Below are positions 42,431 through 57,600 of a stretch of 64,000 nt of DNA, one piece after another. The DNA is from Uloborus plumipes (taxonomy: Eukaryota > Arthropoda > Arachnida > Araneae > Uloboridae), in the NCBI GenBank assembly GCA_038373865.1, contig JAXGGA010004719.1, positions 21,206-85,205 on the forward strand, given 5' to 3'. The translations under genes and the position numbers were made by a program. The notes under the pieces were generated by a model. The model had not been told where the DNA came from. It worked only from the letters and a program-made list of their open reading frames with translations, and did not search any database. The number at the start of each line of letters is the position of its first letter. Position 1 is the stretch's first letter.

Positions 42431-42601
42431 GTGTACAGCCAAACGCCAATAAGCTTTGAAAAGTTCCACGGCGAGAAGAATTCTCGAAATATTTGCTTCA
42501 AAAGTAAAACCCAGTCAATTAATACTGTTGCAAAATCAATTAAAGGCTGCTAATTAAATTATGTTATGGGTTGGCCAACACTGTCAATATATACAAAAGT
42601 T

Positions 42602-43071
42602 GGGCACAGGACATTTCCGCCGCAACGTAGGACATTTCCGCCGCAAAATTTATCTCTATCATCCCCCTCATGAGACATTTCCGCCGCGTCTCTCCCCGCC
42701 GTTTCTGTACGACAGGACAAATCCGCCGATTGAGCTGGTAGAGTGTAATATTTGGCGAACTAAAATTGGCGAAGTTTAAATTGATTCACACTGCATTGTG
42801 TGTTTTTTTCTTTTTTTTTGGACTTCTTTGCGATTTCCCTCCTAATATAAATAGTCTGGGAATAAATTCCGCTTTTTTTATTTGGCCTTTGTCGCCAAAT
42901 GAAGATGTGTCGCCAAAAATGAAAATTTTAAACCAGTAACCCCTTTTTCACCCTTGGAAATGGTGCGGCGGATTTGTCCTGTGTCAGTCAGAGGGGGAAT
43001 AGGAGTCGCGGCGGAAATGTCCCATGCGGAAAAAAGAGGGATAAAATTTGCGGCGGATATGTCCTGTTCCG
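42602..43071. mobile_element. GC-rich foldback MITE built from GGACATTTCCGCCGC units
   Basis: The flanks CAAAAGTT (42594-42601 and 43072-43079) are identical 8-bp target duplications. Ends GGGCACAGGACATTT and CGGAACAGGACATAT (inverse) match at 12 of 15 positions. The left arm has four direct copies of a 15-bp unit (GGACATTTCCGCCGC and variants) and the right arm three inverted ones. The middle is AT-rich. The 8-bp duplication suggests mobilisation by a hAT-type transposase. Confidence 0.85.
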
Positions 43072-43079
43072 CAAAAGTT

Positions 43080-44426
43080 ATGGGGTCGGTTATGGCATGC
43101 AGTTTGTATGATTGTTGAAATTTTGTATTGTTGTACACTTTAAAGTGAAAAAGTAATTTATTGAAGTTGTCATCATTTTCTTCATACAACTGCGCAAATA
43201 ATGTACAGTGTTATTTATTATTATGAATTTTGTTTATTGCATTTGTTACAAGTTGTAGTAATTGATGCAGGCTGTTGCTCAGATTTTTTGCTATTGATCC
43301 TGGCTCGTGGACTCCTATTTGAATCTCGTGGACCCCCAAAATTGTCTTTCGTCTATATGGACCCCTTGCAGACTACGGGGGACCCCTGTGGGTTGTGTGG
43401 AGCACTTTGGGAACCGTTGACTTAGAGTAACAAAAACATTCCTCTCTTTTCTTTTCTCTTATCTACTTATATTAAAAACTGAGTATATTTCTATCTTTCT
43501 TTCTTTCTCCTGAACGCCACTGATCTGAAAGTCGAATCAGGTACCGATAGATAGATAATTTTTCAGGCTTCATTAGTTTCAATTTATATAATTATACGAT
43601 TTTAATTAGTGAAGATATCAATTAATAAGTAGTCAAATTTAAAGCGATTAAGCCTAATAAATGATTAAATATGAAATCCACTGTTGCAAAACGTGGTTGC
43701 TATGAAACAGTAATAACAATGATAATTAGAATGTTGAATGAAGGCTAAACTAAATCAAACACGAAACTCATAAGCGGGCCACTTACGTGTATTTTTATCT
43801 CTAGCTACTTGTAATATTTTGAAACATTCAATGGACAACTACAGCATCTCTTAAATTTTCCAAATTGTTATGCTATCTTATCAAAAATGATCTCCTAAAT
43901 TTGAAAATCCAATTTATTTTCCGCAAAAAAAATTATTTAATTACTTATTAAGCATTTTAACCGCCCCAAAAGTGCCGCGAGGAGAAACGATCTCTGATTG
44001 GCTTGACGTCATTCGTGCCTGACGTATACCACGCCCCTCTCCTTCGCAATACGTTTTTCAATGCGAGTTAAACGCTGATGCTTCTTAAACTTTATTATTT
44101 CTTACATACATTTAATATTTGAAATAAAGCTTTGATTTATAAATATTATTGTGTGTTGAAACAATTTTTCTAGACAGCCAACATGAGTAGTTTAGCTCAA
44201 ATAACAGAGTAAATGATTATGTAGTTCTTATCACTGAAGCAGCAGTTTTCTTTTTGGCTGAGATATGCAAGCTCAGGGGTATTATTTTCTCGTTTGCTTT
44301 TCATTTTGCAACGTTTAAATAAGTCCTGAAAGTTAATTTACACGAGAATATATTTTTTTTAAATCTAAACCTTGTTTCTATCAGCTTGATTCACACTAAA
44401 AAGAATAAAATAAAATAAATATTTTA
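43080..44426. other. Spacer with a hAT-like end and a shared repeat snippet
   Basis: Near 43402-43421, CTTTGGGAACCGTTGACTTA resembles the inverse of a CA-x-x-GGTTCCCAAA hAT end, but its partner was not found. At 43455-43478 ATCTACTTATATTAAAAACT is shared with 46659-46680. Otherwise nothing recognised. Confidence 0.45.
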
Positions 44427-44434
44427 TTCCTTGA

Positions 44435-45013
44435 CAGGGGTGCCCACAGGGGGTATTATGGCGCAAGTTGCGCCATCAAATTTTTTTTTTTGGGGGGGGA
44501 GGGATTTTTTTAAACTAATTTATTTATTTAAATTATTTATTATATTTTTAATCAAATTATTTACTGATTTTTTTTAGTAAATTATTCATAAATTATTTTT
44601 TTAATTTAAATTATTTCTTTATTATTTTTTATTTATTTATTTATTTATTTATTATTTTTTTTTTTTTTTTGTGTGTGTGTACTTGGAATGTTTGGATGGG
44701 GCAAAAAGCGATTCTATTCTGCGCATAATTAGTACTTTAAAAAAAAATAATATATATAAAAAAATAACAGTTACAATTTAAAAAAATAAATAAAAATATT
44801 TTAAAAAGTAAATTAAAAAAAATATTTAAAAAATAATAATAATAATATTTTAAAAAATAATATTTAAAAATAAATAAATGATATTTAAAGAAATAAATAA
44901 AATAAAAAAGAGGGATAAAATAAAAAGCACAATAGGTCTGTGAAAATTTTTTTTTTTTTTGGGGGGGGGGGGGGAATTTGCGCCATTGAGCTTGGGAGGG
45001 ATGGGCTCCCCTG
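44435..45013. mobile_element. hAT-like MITE with 8-bp target duplication
   Basis: Flanked by perfect TTCCTTGA copies (44427-44434 and 45014-45021). Ends are CAGGGGTGCCCA and, inverted, CAGGGGAGCCCA. ATGGCGCAA is also shared near both ends. The interior is low-complexity A/T sequence with long T and G runs. No coding content. Confidence 0.85.
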
Positions 45014-45021
45014 TTCCTTGA

Positions 45022-46640
45022 TTACAATGCTTAAAAATTTCAGTTGATCTTAATGTATTTATGTTTAGATAAATGCTAAAGCAGCCAATAAAATTTAAAT
45101 CAAAATTGAGAGAAGAAGAAAAATCGGCGGTATCGTATAAGCTACTAAGCAGTAAATCGCCTATATCTTCTTTTAAATTTTTATTTAAAAATGTGGGTGG
45201 CTAATTTAGCATTAACCGAAATATAAATCTTAAAATCAATTGAAAATTTTGAGTATTGTAATCAAGAAATCAAATACTTAATTTATTTTATACTTATTAT
45301 TGCCAATCAAGCTGATGGAAATAGTCTTTCAATGAAAAAAAAATGTTTAGTTAAAAATTGTTTTGTTTTGAAATTTATTTGAAATAAATGGTTTTGAAAT
45401 TTAATTAAAAATAAGACTAAGATATCAAGTAAAAAATAATAATAATTAAAGAAAAAAAAAGATTTTGACTTCAGTTTTACCATAAATGTACTGCCAATAA
45501 AAAGAGAATGATTTACACCTACCGTCAATCTGTTCGTTTAATTTGGTAATAAAAAAATTTGCAGCTACAATTATTTTTCATTGTATTTGGAAATAATTAA
45601 AATGCGAAAGTAAAATGTGAACATTAGGGCAGAGAAAGTAAACTAAAAAATAATCTTTAAAAACGGTGGATTTAGTGGTTGAGTTCGTAAGTTAGTGGCT
45701 TGACTACCATTGTTGGATAAACTACCACTACCACACGCATGTGATTTTAATCTTCCCTTTCAAACAAATTAATATTTATGAAAATGTAAGGAAAGATCTC
45801 GAAGAAATTGCTTTGAGCATAAGCATTAAACAAATACAAAACCATGAGCAAAACGAATCACTTTTCATAACTCGAAAAATCACTTATAATTTCTACAAAT
45901 GATATCTGAAATTAATTGCATTTCTGCCTTCATTTCATGCCGATAACATGCTTTCAAAGCAGTATCAATTCCTTGGTCATTATATGTGTTATGTTAATGT
46001 GTTGGAGTTGCCTGCTGCTTATCCAAAACGAATGTCTCAAGTGACCATTGACCACCTGTAGGTGTGAGATCTTTCAAAATGCCTGAAAAGTGTGCTCCCC
46101 CCTTTATCTGTACATTCTTCATTTCCCTAGGGTGAAAAGGAGAATTCTCGGAAATTCAAACAATAGTGCAAGCGCAGGGTAAGAAAAGTTCTTTCTGAAT
46201 GTGTTTCTTAGTGAATATTCTTTTTGGAAAAGATGTGGTTTAAAAACTAATCATACCATGGTCTCAATTCACAAAAAAAAAAAAAAAAAAAAAAACTTAA
46301 TTTTAACACATAAATAAATACAGAAGATCAGGATTTATATCTAACTGACAGATCTTCCAATAATTTAACTCCAAAGCGTGAAAATAATTCTATCCTTACC
46401 GAAAGCGTTCGGATATTGAAGAAAGACGGGAGAATAACAGGGGAGCTGGCGCGTAAGGCACATCCGACGTCACAACTCGAGAGTCACGTGACACCCCGTT
46501 TCAGCTGAAAACGAAACTAAGCTGTTTTTGCCTGTCAATAACTTTTAAAATATCGCATTGAAATTCGGAAAAAAATGTTTTTCGACCTTTTTAGGTCATT
46601 CTGAGTGTATTAAAATTAAAAACAAAAAATGCTGTAGTTG
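45022..46640. other. AT-rich spacer
   Basis: Contains an A-run of about 25 at 46272-46295. Nothing else recognised. Confidence 0.5.
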
Positions 46641-46960
46641 TCCATTGTTGAAAAGCCATCTACTTATATAAAAACTGAGTATCTATGTCTGCTTCTTTCC
46701 CTTGAGTGAACAGAACTTGCTGTAACTTTCCTTACCATTTCGAAGGCGTGAAGCATCTCAATAATTCGAATGATTTTTTTTTTTTTTTGATGCAGGAAAA
46801 AAGTGAAAAAGTGAAGCGCCTGTTAGCGAGCTGCCTTGGCGGCGAGTATTTTTTTGAAACATTCTTTACTATTTTAAAGACGCGAAGCGCCCTTGCAACG
46901 CCGGGCCACGCAACTAGCTGCTTGGGCATTAGTGGGCCACGTATGTAGTATGTCTTAAAA
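46641..46960. repeat. Possible dispersed-repeat copy
   Basis: Begins near CATCTACTTATATAAAAACT (shared with 43455) and ends with CGCCGGGCCACGCAACTAGC. A second GGCAGCTAG lies at 47048-47056. The family is not identified. Confidence 0.35.
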
Positions 46961-48962
46961 TCTTATGAAAATTGAATTATATCAAATAATATCACATCAG
47001 AATGAGGTTAAAGTTGGGTAGCGAAGGGAAGCTAATCTAGCTGCCCTGGCAGCTAGTTTTAAAATTACAAGTCGTTCTAAAACATTTTTTTAGATAATTT
47101 CACAAAAATCTATGTTTTAATAATAAGCGATATTTTTTTCAACAGCTAGAGTTTAAGACTTGCATACTCCTTTCACGATTATAAATTTCGAATCAGTCTT
47201 ACCACAAAACTATCTTAAAACGGGTTAATAGAAAAACATAACAACCACCCCACTTTATTTCTTATGTATCCACCTGAAGCACATACTGTAACAAAAAACC
47301 ACACTTGTACATACAAACACATACTATAGCTATATATGTGTCTGTAAAAGCAAATATCTTTAGTATTCCAAGAAACATAGGAGAGCAACATAAGTAAATT
47401 TATCAGCTCATTTTTACTTGGTAAAAAGCACAAAATATAATATAATGCTCTTTTTCTCAAAAATTATGGGATACTTTTAGATTTAATTGCACATGAGAGT
47501 TACACTAAAATTGCATGTATCAGAACAAAAACTTAAATGAAAATATAATCCCTCATGGCAGCAATTTTAAGAGTAAGACTACATTTCTTTCTTTCAACAA
47601 TGTTCTGAAAGTATTGCTTTACATATAGCTAGACTAACTCATTATTATCCTCAAACTAATATGAGATTGTTCTTAAGGAAGGAAATATTACCCGAAAAGC
47701 AGTATTAAATTTTGAAATATGTAGCTCCTCTAACACAAATATTGTATTGGAAACTACTTAGACCGTCTTAGGTTATTTGGAAAGTACTAAAGATCCTAAG
47801 AAGTTATTTATGGAGACATCATTTTACTTCTCCGGGCTAAATAACCGCTATTCGGAAAGCAATTCATGTTTAATATGCATTCGAGCGTTTACTAATACAA
47901 ATGTAAGGAACATGTTTAGATCTAATTTAAGACTGAAGTATCAATAAAATTTTATGAATTGATGCTAACTATTTACAGTTTCTATTTTTATTTATTTATT
48001 TTTTATTTTTACTTTAACACATGTGTTTTATAGCAAAAGGGGGCGGAGAGCGAATAACACGCTAATCTAGAAAATTAAACTTTGCATTATTTATATGATA
48101 TATATATATTTTTAATTCCTTATTAAATGCTATTAGCAGAAATTAAGTTTTTAATTTTATCGTAGTTTCTAAATAGTTTTCTGAAATTTAAACATTGATT
48201 GATGCATTAAAGGCAAAAGAAAAAGTTTTACACATTGGGATTAAAAAATTTATACAAGCTTCATAACTCATTTATTTTTAGCTATAGGTTAAATATGTTA
48301 AATATGTATTAGTAAAAAATTAAAATTAATTCTTTTTAAATAAAAGCTTACACTACTGCAATATTTACATATATACTTTGATAAACAATTTACGTGTCAC
48401 AATTGTCACATCAAGATTACGTCTAAACTCAAGTAATAAAACAAGTATGCTTTTATTTGAAAACAGCAAAGCAGGCTCGTCGTTACTGCCCCAAATGTGA
48501 TATCCTCATTATAAATAAGTTCTAGAACGATCTGTTGTGGTGATCTAGTTGAGACGCTCAAAACAATGTTTCGGACGTTAACAAACTTGCCAATATGGAG
48601 AAAAAATTTTTGAGTAACCACTAAACCTTGACGCTGTTCGTCTTGAAACCAGCTATTACTCCTGTTAAAAATAAAGTCGAATATTCGAATAAATACGGCA
48701 GGTAGAATATGGACAATAGTTTCAACAAAGAAAAAATAAAACCGTTGGAGTAAGAAAACAGCTCATCTCATTTATTTTCTTTTTAGAATTATTTCAACAA
48801 AACTCACGATTGGAATAAAGACAGCAGATCAATAAAGTAGCATTCGAAGAAGAATAGCTGTTCCCAAAGTTTCGAGAACCGAAGAAACAAAATAACCAAA
48901 AAAAAAACATCATCCGAATAGAACGGAAGTATATTAAAATCATGTTCAAAATAAGGAGGAAA
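46961..48962. other. AT-rich non-coding stretch, nothing recognised
   Basis: No coding similarity or element ends recognised. Confidence 0.55.
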
Positions 48963-48964
48963 TA

Positions 48965-50385
48965 CACTGGCGGAAAAAAAAATCCCAACACCAAGAAAAA
49001 ATTGCTGTAGAGTAATGAAATTTGGGTAATGCAATTGTCTAGTTAACATGTTTAATTGATAAAATGTACAAGAACACTGGCTAATTTAAGCTCAAGAAAA
49101 TGCTGTGCAAATCTGAAATTATGTTAATTTAATAGAGGGTGTAACCTCCAGAATTTTTAAGGCAAGCCTGCAAGCGTGCATGCATCATGTCATACAGGTG
49201 CTGAATGTCACTTTGTGGTATGGATTTCCATGCTTGTTGCACTTGCTGTGTCAATACTAGGACCGTCATTGCTGACTGTGGATGATGCTCGAGGTGCCAT
49301 CCCATGATACCCCATACGTTATCAATTGCAGACAGACCTGGTGAATTTGCAGGTCATGGTCCCATGTCAGCACTCTGTAGAGCACATTGCGTTACAGCAG
49401 CGATGTGAGGGCGAGCGTTATCCGGTTGGAAAACGCCCCGTTGAATGCTACTCATGAAGGGCTGTACTACTGGTTAAATTAACAGACTGACGAAAAATTT
49501 TCAGTCAGTGAGTTTGGGATAACCACAAGAATTCCCCTGCTGTCGTCGGAAATTGCTCCAGAGACCATAACTCCAGGTGTGAGTCCCGAGTGTCTAGGCC
49601 GTAGACCGCATGGATGCAGGCGGTCCCCTGGCCTTCTTCTGACCAATATACAGCCACCACTGACACTATTTCGGGATCTGTTTTCATCAAAAATTACAAC
49701 AGATCTCCACTCCGACCTCCAGTGAACTCTGTCGTGGCACCACTGCCGTCGGAAAAGGCAATGGTTTGCAGTCAATGGAATACCGGCTACAGGCTGCCTG
49801 GCTCGGAGCTGTCCTTGAAGTAAACAGTTTCTTACCGTTCCTTGGGTCACGACGGTACCAACTGCAGCTCGAATGTCAGCCGCAGATGCAGTACGATGCG
49901 CCACAGCCGTACGCAAGATTCGGCGACCTTCCTTCTCAGTCGTGCCACGTGGCAGCTCAGAACTCGATCTTCTTAGGGTAGTACCATCCCTTGCCCAGAG
50001 CTTCCAATAATCATGCATGGTGGAAACATTCCCACCCAAGTCTTTCTGCAATATCGCGAAATGAAAATCCACCTTCTCGTAGCCAAATTGCACAACCTCG
50101 TTCAAACTCGGTGAGCTGTTGATAATGGCTTCTTCGTCTTCTTAAAGGTATTCCTGACTAACATCAAACTCAAATTTCACGGAAAAATAATACACACGAG
50201 CTATACAACACGCTTTTAAAACAAGCCTTATTTGCATGTTCTAAGTGACGCCAGCTGCGCCACACTTATGCGCGGAACACGAAATTTCAATCGATGTCAT
50301 CTTTCAGTTGTATAAACAAGCCTACCAAATTTCGTTTATCTAACACAAGTCTTTCTTGGTGTTGGGATTTTTTTTTCCGCCAGTG
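48965..50385 (-). mobile_element. Tc1-like DNA transposon, inactive
   Basis: TA flanks both ends (48963-48964 and 50386-50387). The terminal inverted repeats begin CACTGGCGG followed by nine A and TCCCAACACCAAGAAA: 34 bases identical, then diverged similarity to about 62 bases. The minus strand between holds a broken Tc1-type transposase. The 1.42 kb size is normal for a Tc1 element, so this is a full-length copy killed by point changes rather than a deletion derivative. Confidence 0.95.
49129..50142 (-). pseudogene. Tc1-type transposase pseudogene
   Basis: Read from the right, a helix-turn-helix region (Q-Q-L-T-E-F-E-R-G near 50110, then S-F-R-D-I-A) passes into a second frame at about 50045. 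A second DNA-binding part and R-R-Q-W-C-H-D-R follow, then the first catalytic motif F-D-E-N-R. Next come V-R-R-R-P-G-D-R and P-G-V-M-V-S-G-A-I, where the family normally has V-W-G-A. A further frame change leads to F-Q-P-D-N-A-R-P-H (second Asp kept). A TGA follows near 49345, then S-P-G-L-S-A-I-D-N-V-W, where the family usually has S-P-D-L-S-P-I-E. It ends with G-G-Y-T-L-Y and TAA. At least two frame changes and one internal stop make it non-functional. Confidence 0.92.
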
Positions 50386-50663
50386 TATCTTAAAAATACC
50401 TACCGTCTTGACAACAGTCTTTTCAAATCCATTATTAAAACTAAATTACTTGACTGCATTTCTACATACATAAAGTGAACGGAAATAGTGAAATACCTAT
50501 CAAGAATCCCTATTAGCTCCATTAAAATCTTAATTGAATAAGAACAGCAACCCCTAAAGGACCTAGCAGAAGGAAAAAAAAATTTTACAGAGTATTATTT
50601 CACCTTCGCTCACACTTCAGATAATTATGCAAAAAAAAACGTTTGCGAAAACGGTAACGTTTG
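50386..50663. other. Spacer, nothing recognised
   Basis: AT-rich, between the Tc1-like element and the small hAT-like MITE. Confidence 0.5.
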
Positions 50664-50671
50664 ATTTAAAT

Positions 50672-51029
50672 CAGTGGCTCACAACCTTCTTCTATTCGAC
50701 GGCCCCACCCCTCCTTAAAACCCTTTTCGCGATCCTGACCCCATGTAACATTTCAGAATATTTAATTATTTTTTTTAAAAATCATAAAATACGAAACAGG
50801 AAAGAAAATTTAAAACCAATAATTGTTGTTATCAGTAGGACGGTATTTATTTTATTAAATGCATGTTTTGCAGAAAACATTTTCCATATATTTGGCTTTT
50901 AATTTGTGTGTGACAATATCCCTTATCATCATTTTCTCTTTGTAACATTAAACAAAACAACGGGACACACGGATCTGTTTCGCTTGAAAGATATCCCCCC
51001 CCTCCCAGGCCGTATATGGGTCGCCACTG
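50672..51029. mobile_element. hAT-like MITE, 358 bp
   Basis: Starts CAGTGGCTCACAACCTT and ends GGGTCGCCACTG, typical hAT termini (CAGTGG...CCACTG). Flanks ATTTAAAT (50664-50671) and GTTTAGAT (51030-51037) match at 6 of 8 positions and both fit nTnnnnAn. No coding content. Confidence 0.78.
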
Positions 51030-51382
51030 GTTTAGATTAAGAATAGTCATTAAAAGAGCTGAAAATACTCATAATTCATGTTTTAATTAACTTGGAAACA
51101 ATGCATTTACTTCATCTTGTTTAGAAAAATCAAAATTTTTATTTGATTCGTAGTTTTGAGATATAAAAAGATGTTTTAAGCCTATTATTTGAAAATTAAG
51201 GAAAAGTTTCATAAAAATAAGAACAACATCGAATTTTAGAAAAATAGCTCTTAGATATACATTCCTGGCTTCCAGAGTACATCTGAACGACTTTAGGCTC
51301 ACGAGGTTCCCTAATTTCATCTGCGAACCAGATGCAGGCACACTTACAGATGTTTTTACACTAAGATTACAAAAGCAAATCA

Positions 51383-53755
<2,373 letters not shown>

Positions 53756-53756
53756 T

Positions 53757-53782
53757 CGTCCTTAATGACGTCATTAAGGACG
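53757..53782. repeat. Perfect 26-bp palindrome with TGACGTCA core
   Basis: CGTCCTTAATGAC followed by its exact inverse. It lies between two diverged direct copies of CTTAATGACGTCC (53725 and 53793), each followed by ATTTTGTTTTCAATA. The core equals a CRE-type octamer, but regulatory use is not implied. Confidence 0.85.
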
Positions 53783-53889
53783 TGTCATTATTACCTTAAT
53801 GACGTCCGATTTTGTTTTCAATATGTCGGCCTATACTCGGGTACTATGCGAGTTGATTTTCCAATTCCATACTGAAAATTAGAGGTTAT

Positions 53890-54249
53890 TTTCACAGTAT
53901 AAAACAGATTATTTTGTAGTAATTTTACAGTAATTAACTGTAAAATTGCTATTTTGCAGTAGTAAACTGCAAAATTGCTAGTTTCATAGTTTATTATTAA
54001 ACATTTTTCAGTTTTAAACTGGAACCTCTGCTGCTAGTATTATACTGGTGCTTCTATAGTACAATACAGCTTATTTTATGGTAAGATTGTTACTTTTATA
54101 GTAATAAACTGTAAAATTTCTAGTTTTATGGTAATAAACAGTAAAATAGCTAGTTTTACAGTGTATTACTGTATTTTTACAGTTTTTAACTGGAACCTCT
54201 GCTGCCAGTATTATACTGTAAAAACAACAGCTTATTTTTTGCAGTGTAG
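53890..54249 (-). mobile_element. Second copy of the CACTGCAAA repetitive element, inverted
   Basis: Its right end is TTTTTTGCAGTGTA, the inverse of the 17265 end. Reading inward on the minus strand gives ACAGTATAATACTGGCAGCA and then a CCAGTT...AACTG module, as in the 17267 copy, repeated at least twice. The left boundary is uncertain. Confidence 0.65.
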
Positions 54250-54334
54250 GCTAACCCCTCGCTTGATCCCACTGTTATTTTTAGCACTTACAATTCTCTC
54301 GATTTTACAATATTTTCTCTTTTTAAGAAGTGCT

Positions 54335-54638
54335 TGTGGTTGCGTGTTGTTGTTATGACGTGTCACAGGATCCAATATCACAGGATTATAGCATCGATAA
54401 CCAGTTAAGATAAAAATGACATTTATTAACGTATTTACAGGTAAGATAATTTAAAAACTAAAAAGACGGCATCTTGCCGTAACAACAGTCGAAGTTGTAA
54501 GCGAGCAGAAGCAGCGCTTACCTTCAAGCTCGCTCTTTTTATCCAGATATATCAAGTGTTGCCACACGCTGGGTGGCTAAAAGTTCCGAACTAAAAATAG
54601 TTTATGTAAATTAAACGAAATTCCTTCGAACCGCCACA
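54335..54638 (-). repeat. 3' LTR (304 bp)
   Basis: Same sequence as 58658-58961. The last 28 bases in element sense upstream encode the pol C-terminus: the pol stop lies at 54611, inside this LTR. Confidence 0.97.
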
Positions 54639-57600
54639 ATACTCCCCTCTGAGTCTCGAAGCTCAGAGACGAATCTATCTGGGAAACGAACTTTCCTTCC
54701 GCAGCGCGTAGTCACCGCTGCTGGAGTCGAATTTGAAGTTTCCGTTGACATATCCGGCTTAAGTACATAGGCTGGTTTCACCCTGTCTATCGAGACGGTT
54801 TTACTCGCCCCTCTTACTTGAAGGACGAAATCTTTGTTGAAACGCTTCAACACCCGGAAGGGTCCATCGTACTGCGGTTGCAATGGGCGACGAACGGCAT
54901 CATGCCGTAGAAAGACATGGGTGCACGTTTCCAAGTCCCTCGGGACGAATACAGCTGGAACTCCGTGTCTCGATGCAGGCGTTGGTCGCAGAGATCCAAT
55001 GATGCCCTGCAGCCTCTGCAAAAACGTAGAGCTCAGCGGCGGAAGGCTGGATTCGACAATGAAATCTCCAGGTAGTCGAATAGTCTCACCGTAGACCAAC
55101 TCTGCTACGGAAGACCCTAAGTCTTCTCTGTAGACGGTTCTCAGTCCCAGAAGTACAGAGGGTAAAGCATCGACCCATGCAGTACTTGAAATGCAGGTTA
55201 TTGCCTGTTTGAGAGGCCTGTGCAGTCTTTCGACTAGTCCGTTGCACTTCGGATTATATGGCGAAGTCCTGCCAATTTTAACACCGAACAGATTGGCAAA
55301 TGACCTGAAAAGTGAGGATTCGAATTGTCGTCCCTGGTCACTAGTTATGACTGCCGGTACTCCGAAACGAGCTATCCACGAAAAATAAACAGCCTTAGCA
55401 ACAGTCTCTGCATAAATATCAGTTATCGGCGTGACTTCGGGCCAGCGCGTAAAACGATCTGTTACCGTCAAGCAGTATCTATATCCACGACAAATTGGTA
55501 AAGGCCCTATTAAATCTAGATGAATATGCCTAAATCTTCCGTCAGGGAGTGGGAAGTTACCATAGGGGGATTTTGTATGTCGGTGGACTTTAGTTCGTTG
55601 ACATTCTAAACAAGTCCGACAAAATAATTTTATGTCTGTTTTCATGCTTGGCCAAACGTATTTATCAGTTATCAATTTTGTCGTAGCCCGTATACCAGGG
55701 TGGGACAAATTATGATATACGTCAAAGATTTTTTTTCGAAATGAGTTTGGGACAATTGGTCGAACATTTGAAGTTGAAATATCACAAAATAAAAATTTAT
55801 CCGAATTTGGAATGGGAAATTTTTTAATTTTCAGTGAAAGACTCTTATCTGCGTTATCTAAACTTTTTAAAAACTCTGAATCCTCGCTCTGAGCGTTAAC
55901 TAAAGATTGCATATCAACAGTAGACGAAAAAGAAATTTCTTCAATGCGTGACAATGCGTCTGCCACGATATTTTCCCGACCCGGGACGAAGCGGATATCC
56001 GTCGAAAATTGAGAAATGAAATCGAGTTGACGTAAGCGTCTGGGGGAAGCTTTCGAATCATTTTTTTGTTGAAAAGCATATGTAAGAGGTTTGTGATCAG
56101 TATAAATCGAAAAAGGGCGGGCTTCTAACATATATCTAAAGTGTACTATAGCAGAGTATACCGCCAACAATTCGCGATCATATGTAGAATACCTCCGTTG
56201 CGTCGGAGTTAGCTTACGCGAAAAAAATCCTAAAGGCTTCATGTCCTGCGAAGTTACCTCGTGCAAAGCCGCACCCATTCCAACCTCACTACAATCAGTT
56301 ATTATTGTTAATTCTGCTTCCATCGAGGGGTAATGCAACATTACAGCATTAGACAATAATTCTTTACATTTGTTGAAGGCGGTGATCGCCTCTTCAGATA
56401 AGTTAATTTCACATTTTCCTTTTTTATTTTTCCCTTTTAAATATTCATTCAGCGGAATTTGAATCTTTGCTATTCCTGGCAAGAAACTGTGATAAAAATT
56501 CAACATACCTAGAAAAGCTCGCAATTTTTTTACCGTTTTTGGCACTTCAAATTCTGAAATAGCTTTTACGCGATCAGGCAAAGGTTTAAAACCCGATTCA
56601 TTTATGGTATGGCCCAAAAATTCTATCTCAGATACCCCGAATACGCATTTTGCAGCGTTTATTTTAATCCCGAAATCTTTGAAGCGTTGGAAAAGAATTC
56701 GCAGGTGCTTTTCATGTTCTTCCTGATTCGCACTAGCAACCAAAACGTCATCAAGATAAGCAAAACAAAAATTTAGACCTCGCACCACTTCATGGAAAAA
56801 ACGCATAAAGGTCTGGGCTGCCCCGGATAAGCCAAAACTCATGTATGGAAATTCAAATAATCCGAACGGAGTTATTATAGCAGTTTTGCATACGTCATCC
56901 GGATTTACCGGTATATGGTGGTACGCTTTTAACAAATCCAATTTAGAAAATATTTTCGCGCCCTGAAGCTGTTGCGCAAAATCTTTTAAATACGGAATAG
57001 GATATCTGTCCTGACGAGTTATTTTATTTAATAACCTATAATCTCCTGTCGGACGCCATTCCCCGGACTTCTTAGGAACCATATGGAGCGGGCTAGACCA
57101 GTTACTACGGGAAGGTCTGCAAATGCCGCGCTCTAACATACACTCGAATTCCTTTTTCGCAATTTTAAGTTGTGCCGGGTGTAAACGGCGCGCTCGAGAT
57201 TGTACCGGGGGACCGGTTGTCTGAATGTAATGCAACGTATTATGTTTGATTTCAGTTTGCAACCCTGCGGTGGGCTGTGTAATAATTTTAAATTCTTGCA
57301 ACAATTTATGAAATTTAGAACTGCCAGAAACACTTTTTATTGCAGGCATTTGAGATTTAGAAGTACGGCCACTTGAAGTTAAAGATGTTAGTGGATCAGT
57401 GAGAGATTTACGTTTAATATCAACAATTAAGCCGTAATGTTCCAAAAAATCCGCTCCGATAATTGGTTTACTAACATCCGCAATAATAAACTGCCATGGA
57501 AATTTTCGTCGCAACCCCAAGTCTAGGGATAATGATTTTGTGCCATAAGTTTTAATACTAGAATTATTCGCAGCCGAAAGAACAAAATTATTTACTTTAT

